From positions 682,001 to 746,000 of the forward strand of contig NZ_LR590484.1 of NCBI RefSeq assembly GCF_901482695.1: DNA of 64,000 bases. Reading direction: 5' to 3'. The stretch comes from Sphingobacterium thalpophilum (GTDB taxonomy: Bacteria; Bacteroidota; Bacteroidia; Sphingobacteriales; Sphingobacteriaceae). This document shows, one piece after another, positions 1 through 7,909 of the stretch; position 1 is the stretch's first letter; the number at the start of each line of letters is the position of its first letter. The notes under the pieces are model-generated. The model was not told the DNA's origin, did no database searches, and worked only from the letters and a program-made list of their open reading frames with translations. The position numbers and the translations under genes are program-made.

Positions 1-1138
1 CGCTGAGCTGATGAGATTGTGTCGGTGCGTTCTGGGATAGGGCCTCAAACCAATTCGTACCCGCCTTATTCGCTTTTGTTATCTGGAAGAAATCTGCACG
101 GCTATTTGCATCATATTTATACTTTGACATATCGATATCAGCATCCGTAATCACATCTTTACCGCCTACCTGAGGACCATTTATAAGATAATCTGGAAGC
201 TTATTGTTCGTGCCGTTAAGTCTATTTTCTATATCCAGTAACTGTTGAGGTGTAAGCATTTTGGGGAATCTCGAACTATTAGGTACCTGTACTCCGTAGT
301 AGGATTCGATATTAAACTGCGGCTTTCCTTCCCGTCCGATTTTAGTCGTAATAATGACAACCCCATTATTTGCACGTGAACCATAGATAGAAGCTGCTGA
401 GGCGTCTTTTAGCACCTGCATAGACTCTATATCGCTCTGATTCAGCCAGCTTAATTTTCCTTCATAAGGAACACCATCGATAATATATAACGGTTCGTTG
501 TTATTGATTGTGCTATATCCACGGATCTTAATCTGCGGCGTGGAACCGGGAGCACCATCAACCACAATCTGCACCCCAGTTGCCCGGCCCTGTAATGATT
601 CCACCGCACTGGCAGCAGGAGTTGTTTTAAGATCCTTCACATTGACAACCGCCACAGCTCCAGTCAGATCCTTCTTACGTTGCGCAGAATATCCAGTCAC
701 AACCACTTCTTCCAAGGCGTCTTGCGAAGAGTTGAGCGAAATGGTCAAATCTGCTTTTCCAGCAATAGTTATTTCTGAACTGCTATAACCAATATAGCTT
801 ACGACCAGCACATCGCCTACCTTCCCCTCAATAGTAAATGCACCATTAGGATCGGTAGATGTACCTCTACTCGAGCCTTTCACTTTCACCGAAACGCCGC
901 TGATTGGCTCACCAGTAGCAGCATCTTTAACCACACCCTTAATTGGTGTCTCTTGAAATCCCCTGACTTTCACCAGTGAAACGACCTCAACTCGCTTATG
1001 AGCCACTAGCCCATTGGCAGTTACCTGAGCAGTCATTCCTCCTGCTATGAGTAGAGAGCTCATCAGCAGGAACCTCTTATTGAACTTTTGGCCCAATATG
1101 AGATCAAAACAGCAATTTTTGTCCGTTTTTTTCATCAT
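1..1138 (-). CDS. SusC/RagA-family TonB-linked outer membrane receptor, N-terminal part (runs off left edge)
   Basis: Reading the minus strand from ATG at 1138 (a second ATG follows directly) gives about 379 open codons to the window edge. After a long signal-like N-terminus comes a carboxypeptidase-like regulatory domain around residues 65-125, with KGVVKDAATGEPISGVSVKV and a conserved SYIGY. A TonB-box-like segment, EEVVVTGYSAQRKKDLTGAV, follows, then a plug domain with LQGRATGVQI, IRGYSTINNNEPLYIIDGVP and LKDASAASIYGSRANNGVVI. This is the standard SusC order. The family imports glycans or peptides through the outer membrane with a SusD lipoprotein, powered by TonB-ExbBD. SusD and the barrel would lie left of the window, so the substrate cannot be told. 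Family assignment is very secure. Confidence 0.95.
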   Translation of the reverse strand, partial: MMKKTDKNCCFDLILGQKFNKRFLLMSSLLIAGGMTAQVTANGLVAHKRVEVVSLVKVRGFQETPIKGVVKDAATGEPISGVSVKVKGSSRGTSTDPNGAFTIEGKVGDVLVVSYIGYSSSEITIAGKADLTISLNSSQDALEEVVVTGYSAQRKKDLTGAVAVVNVKDLKTTPAASAVESLQGRATGVQIVVDGAPGSTPQIKIRGYSTINNNEPLYIIDGVPYEGKLSWLNQSDIESMQVLKDASAASIYGSRANNGVVIITTKIGREGKPQFNIESYYGVQVPNSSRFPKMLTPQQLLDIENRLNGTNNKLPDYLINGPQVGGKDVITDADIDMSKYKYDANSRADFFQITKANKAGTNWFEALSQNAPTQSHQLS

Positions 1139-1546
1139 AATTTTAAATAGGTGGTTTAAAAAATCTATGTTTATTGTTTCTTATTTGGTTCTATGTTGGT
1201 CTTTTAGTTTGGTTACTCCGCTTAACCTCCCGCAATATCAATTGCTATTGGTCTACGCTTTTTGGTTATCATTATTTACTCGTTGGTTATTTTACAGAAA
1301 TGTTAAAATCTGTTAAATAAATGTAAAGAATAATAAATGTAAAAAGAAAGAAAAAAATAAATTTAAGTTACAACACGTTATAAATCAAAATATTGTATTT
1401 TATACACTAAGGTGTTGTCTATATTTTTGTTACAAAAAGTCACGTTCTGTTGTGCTTTTACCCATCCTACCTTCGTATCAAATCAGAATGTCAAATATTC
1501 TGCAAATACATATAAATACGCCAAAAGGTACTTATATTTGTGATAA
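1139..1546. other. Divergent intergenic region between the SusC-like gene and mqnC
   Basis: This A/T-rich stretch of about 400 bases separates two divergently transcribed genes, so it must hold both promoters. The only clear element is a TATATTTG box next to mqnC (listed separately). Open frames here are short and lack family features. I see no RNA gene. Confidence 0.5.
1533..1540 (+). promoter_or_regulatory. Bacteroidota -7 promoter element of mqnC
   Basis: TATATTTG matches the Bacteroidota TAnnTTTG consensus and ends six bases before the mqnC ATG. No TTTG-like -33 element is seen at the usual distance. Transcription would start close to the start codon, so the mRNA may have almost no leader. 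Inference from consensus only. Confidence 0.5.
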
Positions 1547-2671
1547 ATGAATGCAAGTAATTTATTAGAACGGGCGCTCCGATTTGAGTTCCTCTCCAAG
1601 GAAGAGGGTGTATTTTTATATCAAAACGCCCCTACAGCTGATTTGACTTTTGTAGCCAATGAATTGCGAAAGATACAAGTGCCACATGGCAAAGTAACCT
1701 GGCAGATTGACCGAAATGTCAATACCACCAATGTTTGCGTTGCGAATTGCAAGTTTTGCAACTTCTTTCGTCGACCCGGACACGAGGATAGCTATATCAC
1801 TGATATCGAAAGTTACAAACAGAAGATCGAAGAAACCTTTAAATATGGTGGTGACCAGTTATTATTGCAAGGAGGCCACCATCCCGATTTAGGTATTAAT
1901 TTCTACAAGGATCTATTTAAGCAGCTAAAGGATCTTTATCCTACACTAAAATTGCATTCGCTTGGCCCGCCCGAGATCGCTCATATCTCCAAACTGGAAA
2001 ATATGAGTCATATCGATGTGCTCACCCAGCTACAAGCTGCTGGTCTGGATTCTCTTCCGGGCGCCGGCGCGGAGATCCTTAACGACCGTGTCAGACGACT
2101 TATTTCGAAAGGAAAATGTGGCGGAAAGGAATGGCTTGATGTGATGCGTGCCGCACATAAAATAAATTTGCCTACTTCTGCGACAATGATGTTTGGACAC
2201 ATAGAAACCATAGAAGAACGGTTTGAACATCTCGTCTGGATTCGGGAAGTACAGGAAGAAAAACCAAAAGACGCCTACGGCTTTATCGCTTTTATTCCTT
2301 GGCCTTTCCAAGATGATGGTACTTTATTGAAACGGCTCCGCGGCATTACCAACAACGTAACCAGCGAAGAGTATATCCGCATGATTGCCTTAAGCAGAAT
2401 TATGCTACCCAACATTAAAAACATCCAAGCGTCCTGGCTTACTGTTGGCAAAAGAACAGCGCAGCTCTGCCTTCATGCCGGAGCTAACGATTTCGGTTCC
2501 ATTATGATTGAAGAAAACGTCGTATCGGCAGCTGGTGCGCCACACCGTTTTACCTCAAAGTCCATACAAGAGGCTATCTTGGAAGCAGGCTTTGAGCCGC
2601 AGTTGAGAACGCAAAAATATGAGTTCAGGGAACTTCCGGCGCATATGGTCGAACAAGTGATTAACTATTAA
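1547..2671 (+). CDS. mqnC: Cyclic dehypoxanthinyl futalosine synthase (radical SAM)
   Basis: This 374-residue protein is a radical SAM enzyme of the futalosine menaquinone pathway. MqnC cyclises dehypoxanthine futalosine to cyclic dehypoxanthine futalosine in the cytoplasm. The [4Fe-4S] ligands are Cys64, Cys68 and Cys71 in CVANCKFC, a CxxxCxxC motif. LLQGGHHPDLG, SLPGAGAEIL and MMFGHIET follow in the order expected for the MqnC/MqnE/CofH group. FIPWPFQDDGT and the sequence around the cysteines favour MqnC over MqnE. Length is normal for the family. The ATG at 1547 lies just after a TATATTTG box, without a Shine-Dalgarno sequence. scpB begins eight bases after the stop and is probably cotranscribed. 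The other pathway genes are not in the window. Confidence 0.93.
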   Translation: MNASNLLERALRFEFLSKEEGVFLYQNAPTADLTFVANELRKIQVPHGKVTWQIDRNVNTTNVCVANCKFCNFFRRPGHEDSYITDIESYKQKIEETFKYGGDQLLLQGGHHPDLGINFYKDLFKQLKDLYPTLKLHSLGPPEIAHISKLENMSHIDVLTQLQAAGLDSLPGAGAEILNDRVRRLISKGKCGGKEWLDVMRAAHKINLPTSATMMFGHIETIEERFEHLVWIREVQEEKPKDAYGFIAFIPWPFQDDGTLLKRLRGITNNVTSEEYIRMIALSRIMLPNIKNIQASWLTVGKRTAQLCLHAGANDFGSIMIEENVVSAAGAPHRFTSKSIQEAILEAGFEPQLRTQKYEFRELPAHMVEQVINY

Positions 2672-2679
2672 TATTTACA

Positions 2680-3240
2680 TTGAAAGACGTCATTAGAAAT
2701 ATTGAAGCAATCATATTTGCTTCTGCAGAAGGAATCGATCTGGGCGACATCAAGCAGATTTTGCAAGAAGCGCTCGCTATTGAGATTTCTAGGGAAGAGC
2801 TGAGAGAACTGATCAAGAAAATCGAAACCAAATATCAAGACGAAGATTACGTTTTGGAATTAAGGTATATCAACAATTCTTATCAGTTCCTGACAAAAGC
2901 TATTTACCACGAATCGATACAACAGTTACAGAACCATAGTAATAAGCGGAAACTGAGTCAGTCTGCGCTGGAAACGCTGGCCATCATTGCTTATCGACAG
3001 CCAATTACAAAGCTCGAAGTTGAACAAATTAGGGGAGTGAGCTGTGACTACTCTATTCAAAGGCTATTGGAAAAGAAATTGATTAAGATCGCAGGTAAGG
3101 CTGACAGTATTGGCAAACCGTTGCTTTACGCCACTAGTCAACAATTCATGGATCATTTCGGAATCAATGGTGTCCGCGATTTACCGCAGCTTAAAGATAT
3201 TGTGACAGAAGACAACGCAATTGGCGAAACTAATGAGTAA
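2680..3240 (+). CDS. scpB: Segregation and condensation protein B
   Basis: The 186-residue product is ScpB, the winged-helix (kite) subunit that with ScpA and SMC forms the condensin complex for chromosome compaction and segregation. Diagnostic segments are IRNIEAIIFASAEGI at the N-terminus and the core SALETLAIIAYRQPITKLEV, followed by EQIRGVS and the second winged helix ending GKPLLYATSQQFMDHFGI. The chosen start is TTG at 2680, because no in-frame ATG precedes the conserved N-terminus and MKDVIRNIEAII fits the family. It sits eight bases after mqnC, suggesting an operon, though the two functions are unrelated. scpA is not adjacent. Confidence 0.93.
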   Translation: MKDVIRNIEAIIFASAEGIDLGDIKQILQEALAIEISREELRELIKKIETKYQDEDYVLELRYINNSYQFLTKAIYHESIQQLQNHSNKRKLSQSALETLAIIAYRQPITKLEVEQIRGVSCDYSIQRLLEKKLIKIAGKADSIGKPLLYATSQQFMDHFGINGVRDLPQLKDIVTEDNAIGETNE

Positions 3241-3393
3241 ATAAAATGAAATAAATTTTTATTTTTAAAAACGAGTTCAACATACTGATTAACAGAAAAA
3301 TAAAGGACGATATTTTTTTCAAAAAAAGTTTTAAAAAATCGTTTTCTTCTCTAATTTTACAACATCGAATAAGAAACTATAAAGTATTATTTT

Positions 3394-3555
3394 ATGAACA
3401 CGGCAATATTAGCTAACGAAGATCTTGAAGAAGTAAAGTTCGCATCTTTCAATGGACCTGATGACGACGATGATGATTTCGATGATGATTTCGATATTTC
3501 AGAAATCGACTCGATTGGAGGATTGGAGGACTTCGATGATGACGATGAATTTTAA
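3394..3555 (+). CDS. Small aspartate-rich acidic protein (53 aa), unknown function
   Basis: An ATG at 3394 opens a 53-codon frame ending at TAA 3553-3555. The product starts MNTAILANEDLEEVKFASFN and continues with runs DDDDDDFDDDFD and FDDDDEF, giving 17 Asp and no Cys. The first 20 residues look like ordinary protein and the rest is strongly acidic and probably disordered. Support for a real gene: a clean ATG after a T/A-rich leader of the Bacteroidota type, and a very strong hairpin terminator about 50 bases after the stop. I do not recognise the family. Highly acidic small proteins can bind metal or basic partners, but nothing here shows which. It could be regulated independently of scpB, 150 bases upstream. 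Confidence 0.6.
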   Translation: MNTAILANEDLEEVKFASFNGPDDDDDDFDDDFDISEIDSIGGLEDFDDDDEF

Positions 3556-3602
3556 TATATAGTGCAATATAACACTACCTATTAAAACCAGAGAATCATT
3601 AC

Positions 3603-3646
3603 AAAAGATAAGGCGTTCAATCGATTGTTGAACGCCTTATCTTTTT
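3603..3646. terminator. Strong bidirectional intrinsic terminator
   Basis: An 18-bp perfect stem (3603-3620 with 3628-3645) has a 7-base loop and A/T runs on both sides. It lies between the convergent acidic-protein gene and thioredoxin gene, and can stop transcription from either side. Confidence 0.85.
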
Positions 3647-3654
3647 CACCTTAA

Positions 3655-3951
3655 TTACTTCACCTGATCAATAAGCTTGTGCAATTCCATCTTCGGGATC
3701 ATTCCGCTCTGCCGCCATACCTGCTGCCCATTTTTAAATAGCAAAAACGTCGGGACACCGCTTACCTTATAGATAGAGGCAATTTTCGGATTTTTGTCGA
3801 CGTCTATCTTGATGATAGACAAATCCTCCTGATAAAACTCCTTTACATCCTGTAATATTGGCGCCATAGTCTGGCATGGACCGCACCACGTCGCAAAAAA
3901 ATCCACCAAAACCAGTGAATTTGATTGTATAATCTGGTCAAAAGTTGCCAT
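3655..3951 (-). CDS. Thioredoxin family protein
   Basis: This is a 98-residue single-domain thioredoxin. The active site WCGPC is at residues 22-26, and the cis-proline is Pro67 in SGVPTF. There is no signal peptide, so it should act in the cytoplasm as a disulfide reductant. Its start overlaps the end of the upstream double-rhodanese gene by 14 bases, so the two are translationally coupled. With GH25 upstream, the three form one minus-strand operon. A link between rhodanese sulfane sulfur and thioredoxin reduction is biochemically sensible, but the rhodanese seems exported and this thioredoxin does not, so direct contact is doubtful. Confidence 0.93.
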   Translation of the reverse strand: MATFDQIIQSNSLVLVDFFATWCGPCQTMAPILQDVKEFYQEDLSIIKIDVDKNPKIASIYKVSGVPTFLLFKNGQQVWRQSGMIPKMELHKLIDQVK

Positions 3952-4681
3952 TATTATTCTCCTTTATTTCTTCTTTTAATGCCTTATATCCTCCTTGGAT
4001 ATTGCAAATATGTTTAAACCCCTTTGCGCGCAAAATGGAGACAGCAACCGCACTTCTATATCCTGACTGACAGTGTACAAACATCGCTTCGCCATCTTCC
4101 TTAAGCGTATTTCCAAAATTAGCGAAATCCGACAACGGAATGTTCATTGCATTGTCAATATGTCCGCGATCAAATTCTTCAGGAGTACGAACATCAACAA
4201 TATGACCTTGATCTGATTTTTTATAAAATTCGTTTACCGTGATATTTGGTATAGAGTCCACCCCCTCACTGTGTTTCCACTCGATAATCCCACCGATCAG
4301 AGTACCAATAACTCGGGTATATCCCAATCCGAGCAGCCGCTGTAATACTGCATCCCTCTCCACGTCTTTAACAATAACGAGCAGCTTCTGGCTCTTATCC
4401 GGAAACACCCGCATCAAAAAAGTATCGAAAGGCCCCTTGAAACCGATATTGACAGACTGGGGAACAAAGCCTTTTAAAAACTCATCACCGGAGCGTGTAT
4501 CCAATACGATGACGTCAGTCTGCTTACGGTACCTTTTAAATTGTTCGACGCTGAGCGTCGGGACATCCTGGGCTACACCAAACAAAAAACAACAGGTATT
4601 TTCCTGTCCGGCCGAAGCAGGTGAACCTCCGCCCCAAATAAGCAGACCTGTGGTAAAGATAATCATTAAAAATCTTCGCAT
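3938..4681 (-). CDS. Exported tandem rhodanese-domain protein
   Basis: I choose ATG 4681 (247 aa), four bases after the GH25 stop, because it gives a clear signal peptide, MRRFLMIIFTTGLLIWGGG, with a processing site near SAG/Q. An upstream ATG at 4732 would add 17 residues inside GH25. Two rhodanese domains follow, roughly residues 44-142 and 146-240. The first has VLDTRSGDEF but no catalytic cysteine (LLVIVKDVERD replaces the loop). The second has VDVRTPEEFDRGHI and the active loop HCQSGYRS, Cys204. The order and the GTLIGGIIEW linker resemble the rhodanese pair fused to some persulfide dioxygenases, here without the metallo-beta-lactamase part. It probably transfers sulfane sulfur in the periplasm; the substrate is unknown. 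Confidence 0.85.
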   Translation of the reverse strand: MRRFLMIIFTTGLLIWGGGSPASAGQENTCCFLFGVAQDVPTLSVEQFKRYRKQTDVIVLDTRSGDEFLKGFVPQSVNIGFKGPFDTFLMRVFPDKSQKLLVIVKDVERDAVLQRLLGLGYTRVIGTLIGGIIEWKHSEGVDSIPNITVNEFYKKSDQGHIVDVRTPEEFDRGHIDNAMNIPLSDFANFGNTLKEDGEAMFVHCQSGYRSAVAVSILRAKGFKHICNIQGGYKALKEEIKENNNGNF

Positions 4682-4685
4682 TTTT

Positions 4686-5534
4686 TTATTTAAACGGAAT
4701 AAGCAATTTTTCCAATTCTTCAATTTTACCATTATAGATATTTAAATCTACATTACCACGAATGCCTGTTACGGTGCCCTTTTCGGAAAACTGCCAAAAC
4801 GCCCAGTGGTCTTTCGGATTTTCAATCCAAAAATTATAGTTGGCAATCCAGAGGATGTATGTTGCAAATTCCCTTTCCAAAAAATCGCTATAAAATTTGT
4901 CCCCAGAATAGAGAATAGGCTTGACCTTATAATGCGATTCCACTTCGTTAAGCCATCGTTTTAAACCTACCTTGAGGCTATCCATCGATTGTTGCTTTGG
5001 ATGCTCTTCGATATCCAGTACTGGCGGTAGATCTCCTGGCCGGAGTTTGACCTTACGGATAAAATTTTTGGCCTGTTTGACTGAATTTTCATTCGGCCGA
5101 AAGTAATGGTAAGCTCCCCTTAGGATTGCTCTATTTTCTATTTTGGACCAGTTTCTGCTGAACTTATCGTCTACCCCTTTCTCGCCCATTGTTGCCCGTA
5201 TAAAGACAAAGTCGATGGGAAACTGGTCGTTTATTGTATTTACCTTTTGCCAATCAATATTGTCCTGATAGGTTGATACATCTATCCCAAATACCTTATC
5301 ATTGTGCTTACTCATGATTTCGATATTCCGGATATCGTACTTGACATCCTTTGCCAAGGTTCGGCTTTTAGAGGTTATCGTCCGAAAGTAATAGATTATA
5401 CCAGCTTTGTAATGCCAGGCTATTAGCGCCAGAAAAAAAACAAGCATCGCCCCCGCTGTCCATATCCATTTGGTCTCACGGGCCGGTTTGTGCTTCACCG
5501 TCGCCTTCGTTCGTTTTGTTCGCTGCTGCGTCAT
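4686..5534 (-). CDS. GH25 family lysozyme (N,O-diacetylmuramidase) with N-terminal membrane anchor
   Basis: This glycoside hydrolase family 25 protein cleaves the MurNAc-GlcNAc bond of peptidoglycan. Family motifs are GIDVSTYQDNIDW, FVFIRATMGEKG, GAYHYFRP and the acid pair in PPVLDIEE, ending with ILWIANYNF and WAFWQFSEKG. A basic N-terminus precedes one membrane segment, WIWTAGAMLVFFLALIAW, so the enzyme is probably tethered in the periplasm facing the wall. I choose ATG 5534 (282 aa), since the alternative at 5585 would leave only a few bases before the divergent bestrophin gene and overlap its promoter. It heads the operon with the rhodanese and thioredoxin genes. Likely roles are wall turnover or attack; the sequence does not decide. 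Confidence 0.92.
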   Translation of the reverse strand: MTQQRTKRTKATVKHKPARETKWIWTAGAMLVFFLALIAWHYKAGIIYYFRTITSKSRTLAKDVKYDIRNIEIMSKHNDKVFGIDVSTYQDNIDWQKVNTINDQFPIDFVFIRATMGEKGVDDKFSRNWSKIENRAILRGAYHYFRPNENSVKQAKNFIRKVKLRPGDLPPVLDIEEHPKQQSMDSLKVGLKRWLNEVESHYKVKPILYSGDKFYSDFLEREFATYILWIANYNFWIENPKDHWAFWQFSEKGTVTGIRGNVDLNIYNGKIEELEKLLIPFK

Positions 5535-5589
5535 ACGAGATGAAGTTACGGCAATCATAATAAACTCACAAAGTTTTCCCAACAATTTA

Positions 5590-5597
5590 TATTTTTG
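5590..5597 (+). promoter_or_regulatory. -7 promoter element of the bestrophin gene
   Basis: TATTTTTG fits TAnnTTTG and ends three bases before the ATG at 5601. It argues for the ATG over an upstream TTG at 5595, which lies inside the box. No clear -33 element is visible. The transcript would be nearly or fully leaderless. Confidence 0.45.
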
Positions 5598-5600
5598 TAT

Positions 5601-6485
5601 ATGATTGTATACAACCCTAAAGACTGGCTGTCAGCAACTTTCAAGCTACACAAATCAGATACCTTTAAAAAGCTATTGCCCTTTCTCATTTTAATTGCCA
5701 TTTATTCTTGGGGGATCGCCTATCTCGAGCTCGAGTACCTTAAATTAAATGAAAAAAGCTGGGTTAAGAACATTACCATTGTCCATAATCTGTTAGGCTT
5801 TGTCATTTCCCTATTGCTGGTGTTCCGCACGAATTCAGCTTACGACCGCTGGTGGGAAGCCCGTAAACAGTGGGGCACGCTGACCAATATCAGTCGAGCA
5901 TTTTCGTATAAACTCAATGCTATTCTATCCGAAGAAGACAAAGTGAACCGCAGCTTTTTCCGTAAAGCTATTCCCCTATTCGCAGAGACATTATATGACT
6001 TTTTGCGGTCTGACTACACCAAATTTATGCTTGACGAAAATGAGCATCCCGAATTAAAGTCGCTGGACAGTAAAAAACATGGTCCTAATCAGGTGTCGAA
6101 CATGATTTTTCAGAAAATAAACGAGCTCTATAATACCGGCATTGTCAGCGGAGATCAGCTCATTATACTGAATGAGGAGATTGTATCCATGACCAATGTG
6201 TGCGGAGCATGCGAGCGGATCAAGAATACACCAATTCCATTGTCCTATAGTGCTTTCATCAAAAAGTTCATCATCTTTTATACCATGACACTTCCTATTG
6301 GTTATGTATTTTCTATCGGATATTTCGTTGTCGTGGCTGTTCCGTTTATTTTATACGTATTAGCTTCGCTGGAATTGATCGGAGAATCCATAGAAGAACC
6401 ATTTGGAGTAGATCAGGACGATCTGCCGATTGATAAAATCGCTACCAATATAAAAAAACATTGCCACGAGATTATCTCTGCCTAG
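5601..6485 (+). CDS. Bestrophin family (UPF0187) channel-like protein
   Basis: The 294-residue protein belongs to the bacterial bestrophin family, pentameric inner-membrane ion channels. The core signature is RTNSAYDRWWEARKQWG near residues 75-91, after two hydrophobic helices (LLPFLILIAIYSWGIAYLEL and a segment ending LGFVISLLLVF). A helix pair near 215-255 and the conserved acidic end ELIGESIEEPFG, followed by DQDDLP, complete the fold. Bacterial members tested so far conduct cations or anions depending on pore residues; selectivity cannot be read here. It is a single gene, transcribed away from GH25. A second, divergent bestrophin lies at 9743-10765. Confidence 0.9.
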   Translation: MIVYNPKDWLSATFKLHKSDTFKKLLPFLILIAIYSWGIAYLELEYLKLNEKSWVKNITIVHNLLGFVISLLLVFRTNSAYDRWWEARKQWGTLTNISRAFSYKLNAILSEEDKVNRSFFRKAIPLFAETLYDFLRSDYTKFMLDENEHPELKSLDSKKHGPNQVSNMIFQKINELYNTGIVSGDQLIILNEEIVSMTNVCGACERIKNTPIPLSYSAFIKKFIIFYTMTLPIGYVFSIGYFVVVAVPFILYVLASLELIGESIEEPFGVDQDDLPIDKIATNIKKHCHEIISA

Positions 6486-6567
6486 CGCTGATAAAAACAA
6501 TCTAGCTCATTTTCAAATGATAAGAAGGGGCAGCAAAAATAAGTTTTGCAAATCTATTCAGAATTTC

Positions 6568-6575
6568 TACTTTTG
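6568..6575 (+). promoter_or_regulatory. -7 promoter element of tRNA-Ser copy 1
   Basis: TACTTTTG fits TAnnTTTG and ends four bases before the mature tRNA 5' end. The same box and flanks are repeated at 7258-7265 for copy 2. Confidence 0.55.
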
Positions 6576-6579
6576 TCGC

Positions 6580-6664
6580 GGAGAGTTGGCAGAGTGGTCG
6601 AATGCGGCGGTCTTGAAAACCGTTAACTGTCACAGGTTCGGGGGTTCGAATCCCTCACTCTCCG
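6580..6664 (+). tRNA. tRNA-Ser(UGA), copy 1
   Basis: An 85-base class II tRNA. The acceptor stem GGAGAGT pairs with ACTCTCC, and G is the discriminator. Anticodon loop CTTGAAA gives UGA, which reads UCN serine codons. The long variable arm lies between the anticodon stem and the T-arm GGGGGTTCGAATCCC. CCA is not encoded. A terminator hairpin follows directly. Confidence 0.95.
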
Positions 6665-6672
6665 CACAAGAG

Positions 6673-6697
6673 GCCTTTCAGCAATGAAAGGCTTTTT
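6673..6697 (+). terminator. Terminator after tRNA-Ser 1 (repeated in the array)
   Basis: GCCTTTCA and TGAAAGGC form an 8-bp stem around GCAA, followed by TTTTT. The same hairpin recurs at 6811-6835, 6949-6973 and 7363-7387, once per repeat unit. Confidence 0.8.
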
Positions 6698-7257
6698 CGG
6701 TTCTATATGGATTTGAACCAGAAGGGTTGGCCGGGGGTTCGAACTTTATCATCGCAGACATTAGCATGGGGATGTGGGACGCGATAAATCCCTCACTCTC
6801 CGCACAAGAGGCCTTTCAGCAATGAAAGGCTTTTTCGGTTCTATATGGATTTGAACCAGAAGGGTTGGCCGGGGGTTCGAACTTTATCATCGCAGACATT
6901 AGCATGGGGATGTGGGACGCGATAAATCCCTCACTCTCCGCACAAGAGGCCTTTCAGCAATGAAAGGCTTTTTCGGTTCTATATGGATTCGAATCAGAAG
7001 GGTTGGCCGGGGGTTTGAACTTTATCATCGCAGACATTAGCATGGGGATGTGGGACGCGATAAATCCCTCACTCTCCGCAGAAGGATCCTTCATCGAAAG
7101 ATGTGGGATTTTTTATTTTACAGACAAATTGATTCGAACTCGAGAGATTGCCCATGTAACTGAACGTTTCGTTCAAGGCCAATTTAAACGAACCCGTAGT
7201 ATCCCGAACTGATCAGGAAAAATGTAAAATAAGTTTTGTAAATCTATTTAGAATTTC

Positions 7258-7265
7258 TACTTTTG
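7258..7265 (+). promoter_or_regulatory. -7 promoter element of tRNA-Ser copy 2
   Basis: TACTTTTG, identical to the box of copy 1 and at the same distance from the tRNA, so the duplicated gene kept its own promoter. Confidence 0.55.
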
Positions 7266-7269
7266 TCGC

Positions 7270-7354
7270 GGAGAGTTGGCAGAGTGGTCGAATGCGGCGG
7301 TCTTGAAAACCGTTAACTGTCACAGGTTCGGGGGTTCGAATCCCTCACTCTCCG
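7270..7354 (+). tRNA. tRNA-Ser(UGA), copy 2
   Basis: The 85-base sequence is identical to copy 1 at 6580-6664, with anticodon UGA. It has its own promoter box and a following terminator hairpin, so both copies look functional. Confidence 0.95.
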
Positions 7355-7362
7355 CACAAGAG

Positions 7363-7387
7363 GCCTTTCAGCAATGAAAGGCTTTTT
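7363..7387 (+). terminator. Terminator after tRNA-Ser 2
   Basis: Same hairpin as after copy 1: an 8-bp stem, GCAA loop and a T run. Confidence 0.8.
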
Positions 7388-7638
7388 CGGTTCTATATGG
7401 ATTCGAACCAGAAGGGTTGGCCGGGGGTTCGAACTTTATCATCGCAGACATTAGCACGGGGATGTGGGACGCGATAAATCCCTCACTCTTCGCAGAAGGA
7501 TCCTTCATCAAAAGATGAGGGATCTTTTATTTTACAGACAAATTGATCCGAACCAGAAGGGTTGGCCGACGTCCCAACCTTATATCGAAGATTATAGCAG
7601 GGGAATGTGCGATGCGATAAATAGCTCACTCTCCGCAA

Positions 7639-7909
7639 AAAAAGGCTCTCATCTCGGAAAGACTTTTTACATTCTATATGGATTTACATCAAAAAACGAC
7701 TTTTACCTCCGTGCTAATATCTACTTTAATTATGTGACGTAGTTATGCAGCAAAATAGCTTAATGATCTTACGAAAATTACTTTTTTAAACTGAGATGGT
7801 GCCATCGCGGTTTTGTTGAGCATCGTTTTAATCAAAAAATATGGAATCTTTGATCATTTCGCATCATATTAACGAGTGACAATGAATCCATAACCTAAAA
7901 ACCGTAAGC
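7639..7909. other. Intergenic stretch between the tRNA array and exbD
   Basis: A/T-rich DNA without a convincing gene, RNA or clear promoter box. The frames that cross from the array into it are by-products of the repeats. Confidence 0.4.

Larger units (their letters stand above)
6527..7638. repeat. 138-bp repeat array with two functional tRNA-Ser genes and decayed tRNA-Ser copies
   Basis: Units of exactly 138 bp run 6527-6664 (tRNA-Ser 1), 6665-6802, 6803-6940, 6941-7078, 7079-7216 (diverged), 7217-7354 (tRNA-Ser 2) and 7355-7492, then a diverged 146-bp unit to 7638. The three middle units are almost identical. In them the tRNA slot holds a decayed copy: GGGTTGGCCGGGGGTTCGAA resembles the tRNA 5' end and D-arm, and AAATCCCTCACTCTCCG is the intact 3' end of T-arm and acceptor, with unrelated sequence between. 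Most units begin with a terminator hairpin. The two tRNA genes are 690 bp apart, five units exactly, so the array arose by unequal tandem duplication. No protein gene is present. Confidence 0.85.

Noticed and set aside
1047-1316. 89-residue plus-strand frame with hydrophobic segments
   Set aside because: Its first part overlaps the conserved N-terminus of the SusC-like gene on the other strand, and the rest is A/T-rich intergenic DNA that encodes hydrophobic residues by chance.
5595-5600. TTG start giving a two-residue longer bestrophin
   Set aside because: The codon lies inside the TATTTTTG promoter box, so it would not be transcribed.
6665-7638. CRISPR-like array
   Set aside because: The units are contiguous 138-bp copies without variable spacers, and they match tRNA-Ser and its terminator. 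No cas genes are near.
7003-7742. Open frames of 69 and 92 residues in the tRNA repeat array
   Set aside because: Their translations simply repeat the 138-bp unit and decayed tRNA sequence; no start context or family feature.
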